In this document: positions 44,218-55,987 of the stretch, one piece after another | Numbering within the stretch: the first letter of the stretch is position 1 | How the letters are laid out: every line of letters starts with the position of its first letter | Origin: Ricinus communis | Taxonomy: Eukaryota > Streptophyta > Magnoliopsida > Malpighiales > Euphorbiaceae | Direction of reading: 5' to 3' | DNA: 64,000 bases | Assembly: GCF_019578655.1 (NCBI RefSeq) | Contig: NC_063261.1 | Location: 6,890,446-6,954,445, forward strand | Position numbers and translations under genes: made by a program | Notes under the pieces: model-generated | Databases searched by the model: none | What the model was told of the DNA's origin: nothing | Seen by the model: only the letters and a program-made list of their open reading frames with translations

Positions 44218-45360
44218 TTTGGGATTCTTTGGCAGAGAAATTTCAATGTAAGTAGTTTCCTCCCTCTAAAACTGCTAAACTTAAAAATGACATATCTTAT
44301 GTTCTGCAGTTTGACGAGGAGTTGATGTACGACACCTGGGAGAGGTACAAGGACCTACTGTGATGCTGTCCACACCATGGACTACCATTCTAGATATAGG
44401 TATAAACTTTTTATAATGGTTTGAATTTGGCTACTAAGCAAATGGTAGATGCAGCTCTAGGTGGTTCTTTGAGCAGTAAGACACCAGAGCAAGCCCAAAG
44501 CTTGATAGAGGACATGGCCACAAACAATTACTAGTGGCACACTATTAGGAGCAGGACGGGACGTCAAGGGAGTGTACACCAATTGGATGCCACTACAGCC
44601 TTGGCAGCTCAAGTGGAGTTATTATCCAAGAAAATTGATCAACTCAAGCTGCCTATCCAAGCAGCTCAAGAAGTTGTGAGTTTTGTGGTGGCCCGCATTT
44701 CAGTAGTAATTATATGTCGGGAGGTATGCTTGCTTCCTCTTCTTCATCTAACCTTGAGCAGGTAGACTATATGGGGAGTCAGCCTAGGCAGCAGAACAAG
44801 CCATATAGCAACACTTACAATTCGGGATGCATAAATCATTCAAACTTCGGATGGAGGAACAATAACAACCAGGGACCACCAGGGTTTTAGTGACTACATC
44901 AGCAATCGCAACAATCTGTTCTCCCACTTCAGTCTCCTCAGACTCAAGAGAAAAAGCCTAACTTAGAGGAGCTGATGATGAAGTTTGTGTCCACTTCAGA
45001 GACTAGATTCTAGCAGACGGACGGAGCTCTTAGAAATCAATAGGCCTCCATTCAGAACTTGGAGAATTAGATAGGCCAAATTTCTAAGATGATGGCTGAG
45101 CGGCAGTCAAGGACTTTGCCCAGTAATACGGAGTCCAATCCAAGAGAGCACGTGAAGGCTATCACTTTGCGATTAGGTAAGCAACTATTTAGTTCTCTTC
45201 CTATTCCGAATGATGATGATGTTATGCAGGTAGATTCAGATAGGAAAGATGGAGATAGCAAGGTGATGGAGCTAGAGAAGGTAGAGGGCAAGAAAAAGAG
45301 TCCTTTGAGGGAATACCAGCCCCCGATCCCATATCCTGCCAGGTTGAAGTAGGAGAAAGT
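44218..45360 (+). pseudogene. gag: Element E gag and linker, decayed
   Basis: It begins at a capsid tryptophan and aligns with element 1 gag from about 3872. Capsid words such as 'LMYDTWERYKDL' survive between stops. 44583-44765 keeps 'ALAAQVELLSKKIDQLK'. 45089-45352 is the linker with 'HVKAITLRLGK' and 'REYQPPIPYPARLK'. Most stops in this stretch are TAG where relatives have a glutamine. Confidence 0.78.
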
Positions 45361-45399
45361 CGATCAGCAGTTCGGTAAGTTTCTTGACTTGTTTAAACA

Positions 45400-45957
45400 A
45401 CTGCGAATTAGCTTACCTTTTGTTGAAGCTATTTTGCAGATGCCTAGGTATATAAAGTTATTAAAGGAGATCCTTAGCAACAAGAGGAAGTTAGAGGACT
45501 TGGCGATCGTGACCCTAAATGAGTAGTGTTCGGCTATACTTCATAACAAATTGCCAGAGAAGAAGCATGATCCAAGGAGTTTTACTCTCCCTTATGTGAT
45601 TGGTGATTTGACAATTAGCAATGCTTTAGCTGACTTAGGAGCTAGCATTAATTTAATGCCGTACAGTTTGTTTACCAAGTTGGGGCTAGATGAGACTAAA
45701 CCTAATAGGATGAGCATATAGTTAGCTGATAGGACTGTTAAGTATCCTAGGGATATTGTAGAGGATGTACTTGTTAAGGTTGACAAATTTATATTTTCTG
45801 TTGACTTTGTGATAATGGACATGGATGGTGAGAGTAATGTACCTTTGATTCTAGCTCGACCTTTCCTTGCAACGTCTATGGCTATTATAGATGTTTGTGA
45901 TGGACAACTTGAACTTAGGGTAGGGGATGAAACTGTCATTTTTGATTTGAATAGTTA
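45400..45957 (+). pseudogene. Element E aspartic protease
   Basis: The plus strand keeps 'FTLPYVIGDL' and DLGAS (about 45632-45646), then 'VPLILARPFLA' near 45838. One TAG (about 45718) interrupts the frame where relatives have Gln. It is homologous to the element 1 protease at 5046-5640. Elements 2 and 3 have deleted it. Confidence 0.8.
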
Positions 45958-46079
45958 AAACAAGACAGTCCTTAGATCATGATGATACTATATTTTCTGT
46001 TGATTTACTTAATGATGTTATTGATACACAATTGTAGGAGATATTGCTTGATGATCCTTTACAAGTTGCTTTGTAGGCA

Positions 46080-47190
46080 AAGGATGAGCATGAGCTATCC
46101 AATGAGAGTGTTTTATTAGAGCAGCTTGCATTTTGTTAGCTAATGAACCAAGCAAGAATGTTGATAAGTTCATTGAGATTGACAGGATAGGTTTGCAGAA
46201 ATTGAGGCCGTCACTTGAGGAATCACTAGTCCTTGAGTTGAAAGAGCTTCCAAAGCATCTCAACTATGCATATCTAGATAAGGACAATAGGTTGCTTGTC
46301 ATTCTGGCAGCAGACTTGACACTAGAGGAGAGGGAGATGACTTTGGCCTCTCTTAGGAAGTACTAGAAGACCTTTGCTTGGAAAATTGCTGACATTCCTG
46401 GGATTAGTCCTAGCTATTGCTCGCACAAGATCCTTATGGAGGATAGTTACAAGCTAGTGGTGTAACCACAATGCAGACTGAACCCGAACATGAAGGAAGT
46501 GGTTAAAAAGGAGGTAATTAAACTTCTTGATGCAGGTTTGATTTATCCTATCTTTGAGAGTTCCTGGGTTAGTCCTGTATAGGTGGTTCGCAAGAAGGGA
46601 GGTATGACTGTGGTTAACAATGAGAAGGTTGAGCTTTTACCGACTAGAATTGTAACGGGCTTTCGAGTGTGCATAGATTAAAGGAGGCTAAATGATGCCA
46701 CTCGAAAGGACCATTTTTCCCTTCCTTTTATTGACCAAATGTTGGAAAGGTTGTCTAGGCATATGTTTTACTATTTTCTAGATGGTTTTTCAGGTTACTT
46801 CCAGATTCCCATTTCACTTGAGGACCAAAAGAAGATAACCTTTACTTGCCCGTATGGTACGTTTGCTTATAGGAGGATGCCATTAGGATTGTGCAATGCA
46901 CTTGCGAATTTTAAAGGTGTATGATGGCAATCTTCCATAACATGATTGAGGAGTCTATGGATGTCTTTATGGATAATTTTTCTATATTTGGTTACTTTTT
47001 CACTCATTGTTTGCATAATCTAGAATGCATGCTTGAGCGTTGTGTGGATGCTAACCTAGTCCTTAATTGGGAAAAATGTCATTTTATGGTTAGGGAAGGT
47101 ATAGTATTGGGGCATAAAATTTCGCATGAGGGGATGAAGGTCGATAGGGCCAAGGTGGATACTATTGCTAAATTACCCCCTTTCTAGTTC
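46080..47190 (+). pseudogene. pol: Element E reverse transcriptase, catalytic residue lost
   Basis: The pre-RT segment ('KDEHELSNES', LLVILAADLT, TFAWKIADI) leads into RT. Motifs: CID followed by a stop in place of Tyr, 'FLDGFSGYFQI' (first Asp), 'MPLGLCNA', and FMDN at 46966-46977. There the second Asp of the catalytic pair is Asn (GAT to AAT), so the enzyme would be dead even without the stops. Frames 46739-46924 and 46921-47187 carry most of the core. Athila-like by sequence (FMD-FSIFG). Confidence 0.83.
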
Positions 47191-47280
47191 AGTTAAGGCT
47201 GTTAGGAGCTTCTTAGTCATGCAGGTTTCTATAGGAGGTTCATTAAGGACTTCTCTAACATTGCTAGACCTTTAACTCAA

Positions 47281-47766
47281 TTGCTTGTAAAGGATGTACC
47301 TTTTGTAGTTTCTGATGATTGTTTGCAGGCTTTTAAGTTGTTAAAGGAAAAACTAACCATAGCCCCGATTATGGTTTTACTTAATTGGGAGCTGCAATTT
47401 GAGCTTATGTGCGATGCTAGTAATTTTGTAGTTGTAGCTATTTTAGGACAGAGGGGAGATAAGAAGATCCAACCAATCTATTATGCTAGCAAAACATTAA
47501 ATGATGTCCAAGAGCACTACACCACCACTGAAAAGGAGCTTCTAACTGTTGTTTTTGCATTTGACAAGTTTAGATCTTATTTGGTGCTATTAAAGACAGT
47601 GGTCTACACGGACCATTCCACACTCAGGTACTTGTTTAGTAAGAATGATGCAAAGCCTAGACTTATTTGTTGGATTATATTATTGCAAGAGTTTGATGTT
47701 GAGATCAAGGATAAGAAAGTTGCTGAGAACTTGGCAGCGGGAGACCTTTTTAGGCTAGAAAACTGA
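47281..47766 (+). pseudogene. Element E RNase H
   Basis: An open stretch of 161 codons. The catalytic acids are visible: CDAS (Asp), [14 protein letters not shown] (Glu) and YTDHS (Asp). The frame continues through '[15 protein letters not shown]' to 'DLFRLEN', the usual 'HLSRLE' end of the domain. This is the most intact domain of the element. Confidence 0.85.
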
Positions 47767-49128
47767 CTTTGGAGGCACTTGATGAGAGGGCGATTGATGA
47801 TAATTTTTCGGATGAGTTCTTATGTACAATTTATGTTAACTCTGATATCCCTTGGTCTTTTGATTTTGCAAACTATGTGGTTGCTAAAGTTGTTCCGAAA
47901 GGTATGACATTTCAGCAAAAGAAGAAATTCTTTTCTGAATAGAAATACTACATTTGGGAGGACCCTTTCTTATTTAGAGTTTGTGAAGATCAGGTTATTT
48001 GGTGATGTGGACATGGGGAGGAGATCCTCTAGATTTTGAGACATTGCCATAAAGGACCAACGGGAGGTCATCAAGCTGCAAATCACACAGCTAGAAAGGT
48101 GCTAGACTCTAGATTCTACTGGCTGACAATCTTTAGGAGGCTAGAACATTTATTCAGGTTTATGATGCATGCCAAAGATAAGGTAACATCTCTGCTCGTG
48201 ATGAGATGCCCTAAACGAGCATTCAAGCTATTGAGATTTTTGATGTTTAGGGCATCGACTTTATGGGACCCTTTCCTTCATCCTATGGTAATAAGTTCAT
48301 CTTGGTTGCCGTTGAGTACTTTTCTAAGTGGCTAAAAGCGTAAGCTTTTTCCCACTGATGATACTAGGGTAGTTATTAGATTCCTCAAAAGGACTCATTT
48401 TTGTAATGCCTAGTTAGAAAAGGTGCTTAAACGCTATGGTGTATCACATAGGTTTTCTACACCCTATCACCCACAAACCAGTGGGCAAGTGGAGGTTACT
48501 AATAGGGGTTTGAAACAGATTTTAGAGAAAACTGTAGGAGTGATGAGGAAGGATTTGGCGGAGAAGCTAGATGATGCCTTATGGGCATTTACGATGACGT
48601 ATCATACTTCAGCTAGTTTTACACCATATAGGCTAATTTATGGAAAAGCGTGCCATTTTGCTTATTGAACTTGAGCATAAAACACTGTGGGCTTTGAAAA
48701 CTTGCAATTTTGATGTTGTTGATGTAGGTAAATAGAGACAATGGCACCTTAACGAGTTAGATGAGTGGCGTAACCAAGCATATGGCAAGTCCTTAATCTA
48801 TAAGGAACGTACCAAGAAGTGGCACGATAAGAGGCTAAGGAGCACCAAGGAGTTCCAAGTTGGGGATAGTGTGTTATTGTATAACTCACGACTCAGACTC
48901 TTTCTTGGTAAGCCTACCGTCCAGAAAGCCTTCCCATGTGGCACAGTGGAGTTGCACCATCTAGAGAAGGGAAACTTCAAGGTTAATGTGCATAGGTTGA
49001 AGCATTACTATGGTCATTCATTGGAGCTCAAGGAGCGAGTCAACCTTGTATTGCATCAACAAGAGTAGCTCAAGCATTATGAGTCTAGCTAAATGACTGG
49101 GGAAAAAAGAAGCTCTTTTGGGAGGCAT
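47767..49128 (+). pseudogene. Element E integrase, second catalytic Asp deleted
   Basis: The N-terminal zinc part survives as [12 protein letters not shown] (about 48039). In the core, the first Asp is in GIDFMGPF (about 48250). 'PYHPQTSGQVEVTNRG' (48463-48512) keeps the Glu. Between them the stretch that should carry the second Asp (the 'SDGG' loop) is missing. The C-terminal part (48871-49068) ends in 'VNVHRLKHYYGHS' after a deletion. The tail 49106-49128 (AAAGAAGCTCTTTTGGGA and after) is conserved in elements 1-3. Confidence 0.82.
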
Positions 49129-49199
49129 TCCAACTTTTATTTTATATTTTTGACATTTTGATTATTATTTTTGGAACATTTTCTTAGTTTTAGTCTTCA

Positions 49200-49893
49200 C
49201 TTTCATTTAATTTTTGAGTTTATACGCCATTTGAGTGTTTTAAGATATGTGGAAGGTAACTTGAATGTCTGACTGTTGAAAATTGCAAGAAATTATGCAT
49301 GAAAAAGTGTTGGAAATGAATTCTGAGTTTCAGCACGGTCTTAGCAGTTCAGCATGCTCCGTGAGCACACTCGTGCTTATCAACACACCCGTATTATGGC
49401 CACCCAAACCGTGTTGAGAGAAAAATTAGACTTCAGCATGTTTTCCGAGAGTGACACGTATTGTGGAACTAGGCGTGCTGATTAGCACAACCTAGAACCA
49501 AACTGTGTCGGTCAGCACAGCTTGCAACACGGGCGTATTAACATCAATGCTTATATACGCCACGTCATATCATAGGTTCAACAAATTTCGCTCTTTTCTC
49601 TTTTCGCGCGTATTGTCCGATATCCTCTCCCTCTTTTCCTTTAATTTTCAAGTGTTTTCTAGCAAATAAAGTAAGATTCTTCCTTTAACTTTGTTAAATA
49701 CTCCATTTTGGTATGTGATTTTACACTTTTCTCTAATTTCTTTAGTTATTTCTGTAATTTTTGGAATCCAGTAAGTTTCTTATTTCATTAAATTCGTCAC
49801 TTTTGTTGAATTTTATTCATTATTTCATTGAATTTCTTGCTTTTCTTTTAATTTTGATTTGCTATTATTGCTTTATTCTGCTTTATTCATTAC
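49200..49893 (+). promoter_or_regulatory. Promoter-like stretch between integrase and the env-position ORF
   Basis: No ORF. 49330-49545 is dense in cAGCACG/CGTGCTG micro-repeats like those upstream of LTR TATA boxes. It is followed by TTATATAC at 49551-49558 and a C/T-rich leader (49590-49640). Parts resemble the U3 of this element's own LTR ('gagtgacacg' at about 49450 and 56273). It may drive a separate transcript of the downstream ORF. Inference. Confidence 0.45.
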
Positions 49894-51343
49894 TTATGTA
49901 TGCTGCTTCTGTTAGCTACAATCTAAGGTAGTGTACCTATCGATGCAGTCTAGCACTAATGGCGAGTATCAAGGTCGTATTTATCGGGAAAGTAAAAGCC
50001 TAGAGTTACTCCTTTGTTCTTTGTTATATTAACCTAAAATCAGTGATGAATAATTTCTAAACTAACTAATAGCTACAAGCTAAGTTCTAAGGGAGATGCA
50101 GGAGTAATTGATAAATAAAATAACCAAGATAAGAAAGCAAACCCAAGGGGAACCTAAACTAGTTGGCAATCAAACAAAAGATAAAGGATTGATGTGTCTA
50201 ATTATGCTACCCATGGACAAATTCTTAACTAAATTCGGTTTCTCTCGAGATAACCGAATTCCTAAATCTAATAACCTAAAGTTGGAATCTCTTCCTAACA
50301 ATTGATTCTTAAATTAGCATTAAGCTTTAATCCGCCTCTATTAAGCTTTGTTAATTCTTAATCCGGCTAGTTAATTATCCTTATCTCTAAGCGATTATTA
50401 ACCAGTTCTTCCTATTCAAAATTCCAATTGCCAAATGGACTTCTCAATCACACAAAGCAATCTAAACACACAATTCACAACGTCTCATGAATAATGCATT
50501 ATCTTATTAATACTGAAAGCAAGAAGAATACAAAACTAACCTAAAAAATCTAACAATATAATATAAAGCCAACATAGTAAAGAAATCCCAATGGATTTAA
50601 TCAATCTAGCTAATCATGTTCATTATCAAAATCCACAAGAATTCAATTACAATAATGAGTAAAGGTAGAGAAACCCGATTACACCCTTGGATGAGAATAA
50701 ACAGCCCCAATTCCTCTTACTCGAATTGAATCGATTCTTGGTCCTCTTGCTCGATTTGAAAACCAATCAATGAACCTCACCCAATCTTCAATCCTTCAAG
50801 GGAATCCGATTAAAACCTTGATCCAAGTCTCCTTTTCCCTTGGTTCCAGCTCAGAAAACCCTTAGAGAGAGAAATATTAGGGTTTGGGACGTTCTCCCCC
50901 CGCTCTCTTTCTTTCTTTCCTCTTTTCTTTGTTTTAATTAATTCTCCCTGTCGCCGCCAACACGGTCGTGTTAATACCCTTGTTCCTAACACAGGCTGGT
51001 GTTTATGCCCGTGTTACTCTCTGTGGTCATGCTCCTTAAAAATGTTTTTTTCTTTGATGTTTGATGCACCCAACACAGCCGTGTTGGTGCCCGTGTTGGG
51101 AACACGTCCAGTATTGAAACCAACATGGCCATGTTCAGCTTCCTCATGCGCATACTTAGCTTGTTATGGCAGCTTTGACGTCTAATTATGCTCCAATTCT
51201 TCCCTTTATCATTCTTTGACTTCTTTTGGACCTAATGCACACAAACAGATGCATAAGGTGAGTGTTGGGACCAATTCACATCCAAATGTCCATAAAATCA
51301 ATCTTAGAGACCCCATTTAGATGTGTGTATTTTACGCACATCA
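49894..51343 (-). mobile_element. Reverse solo LTR of the Athila-like group
   Basis: The LTR is 1450 bp, read on the minus strand from TGATGTGCGTA (at 51343) to ACATAA (at 49894; the terminal CA has become AA). The exact duplication ATTAC flanks it (49889-49893, 51344-51348). R-U5 matches elements 2 and 3. CACGG-type micro-repeats lie at about 50955-51135. No internal sequence. Confidence 0.87.
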
Positions 51344-51616
51344 ATTACTAATATTCATATTTTTGATTTCTTCTTTCTGTCTTTGAATTGCACTACCGCT
51401 GCTATTTTATATGTTTAAACTTGATGGATTGTGAGCTGGTTTGATGAATTAGTCATTATGCTGCTAAATTAGAAATTGACTAATGCAAGTGTGATGAGAA
51501 TGCATAATGCAAATGTTATATTACTGTTAAACTGCTGCTGTTATCATAATGATTATCTGTTTGGTGCTAAAATTACTATTTTGGTAAGAGTTTTGATCAA
51601 TTTCCATGTAGGTACT

Positions 51617-53040
51617 ATGGCTGATGGGCGTGAGAGATCCCGAAAGATGGGTGTCTCTAAGAGAAGGCGTTCAAACCCGCCTGAACAGCCTACACCACCT
51701 GCACCTATAGCACCTGCACCTCAAGCACCCGCCCCATCTACCCCTAGAGTTCTAGCTCCCGCACGATACAAACTATTACAGTTTCAGAGCCCCACTCACG
51801 AGGCTCGTTACTAGCAGCTGCGATATAGACAATTAGACTGTGGAAGATATATAGACTGGTAGGCATTGGAGACAGTTGGCCTAGCTACTGATGTTCGAGA
51901 GTTACTTCAGACTCCACCTTTTGAGGCCTTCTTCGGCACTATGGAGCACACTTACATAGAGCTCACACTTGAGTTCACCTCCGCTTTGTTCCTTTAGACG
52001 TAGATCAGGGACTGGTCTCGGCTAGAGGTCATTTCATTTCGGTTAGGGGGACAGACTTGCATAGTGAGTATTCCCCAGTTTGGTGTTGCAGTTGGCCTCT
52101 ATGACCAGACGACCATATATTTAGATGATTTCAGAGGTTCATTATACAACACAGGAGTTTCTTATGATAAAGTCTGTGAGACCATCTCAAAGGGGGACGA
52201 GCCTTACTACCCGAGCAAGTCCAAGGCATCCAGCCTCTCTGATAGCTTGTGATATCTTCATTGCCTGCTATCATATACATTGACAGGTCAAGGGGACAGT
52301 TTTTGATGATCACCTAGCCTGATCTATTCTGTTTATGGGCCCTGCATTAGAGGAGGAGGGTGGACATGGGTTATATGTTAGCAAAGCAGTGCAAGACTGT
52401 TACTGGGGACCCGAATAAGACTTTTATCTGTTTCGGACCTTATGTGACCAGGATTGCTAGTAGGATGGAGCTATTGGACAGAGCTCTGTCAAATGAGTTG
52501 ACACTAGTTGGCGAGATGACCCCTAATGGCCTCTCTACTATGCAACATATGAGGATGGTCACCCGGAGGATAGGGCCCCTGGGGCTAGAGTACAAACTTA
52601 TTCATTCAATAGCCCGGGCAGCTCGAGAGGAGTAGGGCGAGCACCCCAAACCTACAGATATTCTTGGTCCCTCCCGACCTTTATCCTCATCTGCTCCTCG
52701 GCCATCTAGTGTGCATATTGATGAGCTGACTGCGTGATTTGATCAGATCACCAACATGTAGCAACAGCACACAAAGAGGTTTGATAGGTTCGAGTAGGAG
52801 GTTAGAGCGCAGTTCCAGCACTTTGATGCTATGCAGAGGCAGATTCTGGATTTGCTACAGTGGCAGTTGGCCTAGGGGGATAGGATAGAGGTAGTCTTGT
52901 AGCATAATAGGATGGATGATTTTGACTTCACTGACTTCAGCGAGTATTTTCCACCTCGAACAGCTGATAATGCACCTCCTCCAGTACAACCACCAGCAAC
53001 CAAGGCACCACCACCGCCACCAGCCTAGTAGGATGAGTAG
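51617..53040 (+). pseudogene. Env-position ORF of element E (ATHILA ORF-1-like), riddled with TAG
   Basis: ATG at 51617 is preceded by an acceptor-like 'ccatgtag'. The N-terminus is basic (SKRRRS) and then proline-rich (about residues 20-55). The middle part has 'PYYPSKSKASSLSDSL', near a conserved block of plant retrotransposon proteins annotated as ATHILA ORF-1 or 'putative plant transposon protein'. The C-terminal half has a Gln-rich, probably coiled-coil part and a proline-rich end. One frame holds 51617 to about 52252; a frameshift near 52290 follows. Nearly all stops are TAG at expected Gln positions. I see no clear signal peptide or membrane segment, so calling it an envelope protein rests on position only. 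Confidence 0.55.
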
Positions 53041-53046
53041 GCCAGT

Positions 53047-54528
53047 TGATATGCATAGTTTTACACATATTTGCTTGCATATTATTGCGTATTTCCTTAG
53101 CGATTATTATGCTTTTATTCCAAGATCACCTGTGTTTTGTGTTCTTTTGCATTTCACGAGAATTTATAGGACTATCATCAGTATTTGAGCAATCATAGAT
53201 CAATACATGCGAAAACGGACAGGAATTCATCAAGATCGGACAAGAGCTCGTAGTGCATACATTGAGCACGGCGTAGGTCAAGGCCGTGCTGATCACCACG
53301 GCCTAGACTCTGTCCGTGACCATCCATGAGCTTTTGGTCTTTAAAACATGGCACTTTGGGCACGGTTTCCATAGCCACCACGGCCTCTAGCACGGCCCGT
53401 GGTGGCTCAGCACCGGTGGGGGCACGGTCATGAGGAAACCCAAATTGGTGAGATCTGAATGTTCAGCACGGCCTGGACTTCGGCCGTGCTGAAATAAATA
53501 TATAAGGAAAACTAATTTTTTTAGGGTTAGCTAAGCAAGAAGTGAGAGAGAGCCCTGGCGGCTGGTTTGGTTTTGGATAATGCTGAGTGCAGGAGAGAGT
53601 TGCAGAGAGGTAGAACCCCGGAATCGCAAGGTTCCGAGTGCAAAACAGTAGTGGAGTAATTCAAGAGGCAATTGGGGAGATTAATCATAGTGCAGATCCA
53701 GATTTGGAGCTGTTCATCCAATTCGAGAGAAAAGGGTGTACATGTTTCATTTTCATTATTCTTCCATTGTAATTGATTTCCTAATTATTTTAAACATGAG
53801 CATTTTTAGATAGATTAATTAAATCCATTGGGATTTCTTTACTATGTTGGCTTAATATTATATTGTTGGATTGTTTGAGTTAATTTCGTATTCTTCTTGC
53901 TTTCAATATTAATAAGATAATGCATTATTCATGAGACGTTGTGAATTGTGGTGTTTAGATTGCTTTATGTGATTGAGAAGTCCATTTGGCAATTGAAATT
54001 TTGAATAGCAAGAACTGGTTAATAATCACTTAGAGATAAGGATAATTAACTAGCCGGATTAAGAATTAACAAAGCTTAATTAAAGGCGGATTAAAGCTTA
54101 ATGGTAATTTAAGAATCAATAGTTAGGAAGAGATTCCAACTTTAGGTTATTAGGTTTAGGAATTCGGTTATCTCGAGAGAGAAACCGAATTCAGTTAAGA
54201 ATTCGTCCACGGGTAGCATAATTGGACTCATCAATCCTTTATCTTTTGTTTGACTGCCAATTAGTTTAGGTTCCCTTTGGGTTTGCTTTCTTGTCTTGGT
54301 TATTTCATTTATCCATTTATTCCTGCATCTCCCTTAGAACTTAGCTTGTAGCTATTAGTTAGTTTAGAAATTATTCATCATTCATTTTAGGTTAATATAA
54401 TAAAGAACAAAGAAGTAACTCTGGGCTTTCACTTTCCCGAGGAATACGACCTTGATACTCGCCATGAGTGCTAGACTGCATCGATAGGTTCACTGCCTTA
54501 GATTGTAGCTAACACAAATAGCCCATCA
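53047..54528 (+). mobile_element. Solo LTR of the Athila-like group
   Basis: The LTR is 1482 bp, TGATATGCATAG to CCCATCA, with exact CCAGT on both sides (53042-53046, 54529-54533). It has the CACGGCC block (about 53265-53490), the TATA box at 53493-53507 and the shared R-U5. No internal sequence. Confidence 0.92.
53493..53507 (+). promoter_or_regulatory. TATA box of the solo LTR
   Basis: AAATAAATATATAAGG follows GGCCGTGCTG. It has the same arrangement as in elements 2 and 3. Confidence 0.6.
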
Positions 54529-54533
54529 CCAGT

Positions 54534-55948
54534 ATATCTTCATATTTATCTCGTTTCCTTTTTGTACTTATTATGTTGCTTCTAAACTATTTTATACACT
54601 GCGGACAATGTGTCCTTCAATTGTGGGGTACGTTTTGCTTTTCTTTTTCTCATGTTTTCCAATTGTTGTTTATTCTATTACTAATGATTTAGATATTTAG
54701 GATACTGAGGATGTTTATTAGCTTTTTGTTTATCTTCAAAAGATTGATAATTATGATTATGAGCATGAGATTTTCCTCGTTGTTTGTTGCTTTTGGAATA
54801 TTATTGAGCAATTTTTAGTTTATCATAATGGCTAGATTAAATTAGTGTTTCTTGACCATTCTTTAAGTTAGTTAATTTTAATTTGATTAGTTGTTGTGTT
54901 TTTTGTATGAATTGATTAAATGATGATTTGATTGATGGTATTTGGACACCTTATGCAAATGTACACACTTAAATTGTGAGTTTTTGAACCTAATTGAGAA
55001 TACATCATAAATGCTCTATTTTTTCTTATTTAAGTGTGCATTGTATTCTTCTTATTTCTAGAACTTGCTCAGTAATGCTTGTTAAGGTCACATGAACAAT
55101 CAAATATTATGGAATGATAAGGGCACTTAGGATTCACCATTGTAGCCAAAAGCCAACCTGTGAATATTTTCCATTAGTTAGCCAAGTTTGAGCCTATCTA
55201 CTTTCTTCATTTTTACCATTCTGCTTTATCATCACACTTTATTAAGTCTTTCGTTTGTTGGTTTTTACCCTATTTCTGAAATCTTTGCAATGTGTTCGTT
55301 GAGTTATTGGATAAAATACCGATTTTATTTGTACTTTGAATTCACTAAGTCCTTTAAAAATTTGGTTTAGAAGCTCCCTTCAATTCAAAGTAATTATGTT
55401 CTATTGTTTCTTCTTTAAAAAAAACAAACAGTTCTTTATTATTTTAGAGACTTGGGAACTATAGTTAATTTAATTATCTTTGTTTGTCATTTAGTCCTTT
55501 TTGAGCTGAAATTGTGGGTAAGGCATAGCAAAAGTCCAAAAATTATTTACACCTCACTTCCAAATTTCCATACCTAAACCTAAGCCCCGTTACAACCCTT
55601 GTGAAAACCCTTTGATTGTGATATTTGATTGTTTGCAGTAGCAGAGATGGGATTTATGGGCAAGCCTATGGTAAGTAAGTTGAATATAATTGCTTTGAGG
55701 GATTGATAACTACCTTTTAAACATCGAATGCATAGAGTGATCCCTTGTGAGCAGATGGTTTCTTGAATATTTGATATTGAATGTATTATTTAATTTCTTC
55801 ACACTAACACGATAATTACTCTTGTTTAGATTACTAGTTTAGTTTTTGGTTGAGTTTCAACTTGGGATAGATTAAATGTTGCTTAATTGTAATCAAATGC
55901 ATAAATTTTAAGGAGGGTTGATAGCATGTTTATGAGCTAAACTGTTGA
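54534..55948 (+). other. Element E 3' non-coding region
   Basis: It resumes after the solo LTR. First module: ACACT/AATGT with one mismatch (54597-54612) around GCGGAC, then TTGTGGGG. Conserved block 1 is about 55057-55155, block 2 about 55571-55680. A strong donor-like site TATG|GTAAGT lies at 55667-55676. No gene. Confidence 0.65.
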
Positions 55949-55987
55949 TTGCTTAAGGACAAGCAAAAGCTTAAATGTGGGGTGATT
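55949..55987 (+). other. Terminal hairpin and polypurine tract, element E
   Basis: TTGCTT (55949-55954) pairs with AAGCAA (55961-55966) around AAGGAC. ATGTGGGG follows, and the 3' LTR starts at 55988. Confidence 0.72.

Noticed and set aside
51617..53040. Reassigned TAG codon in the env-position ORF
   Set aside because: Frameshifts are also present and the same decay pattern occurs in gag and protease; cytosine deamination is simpler.
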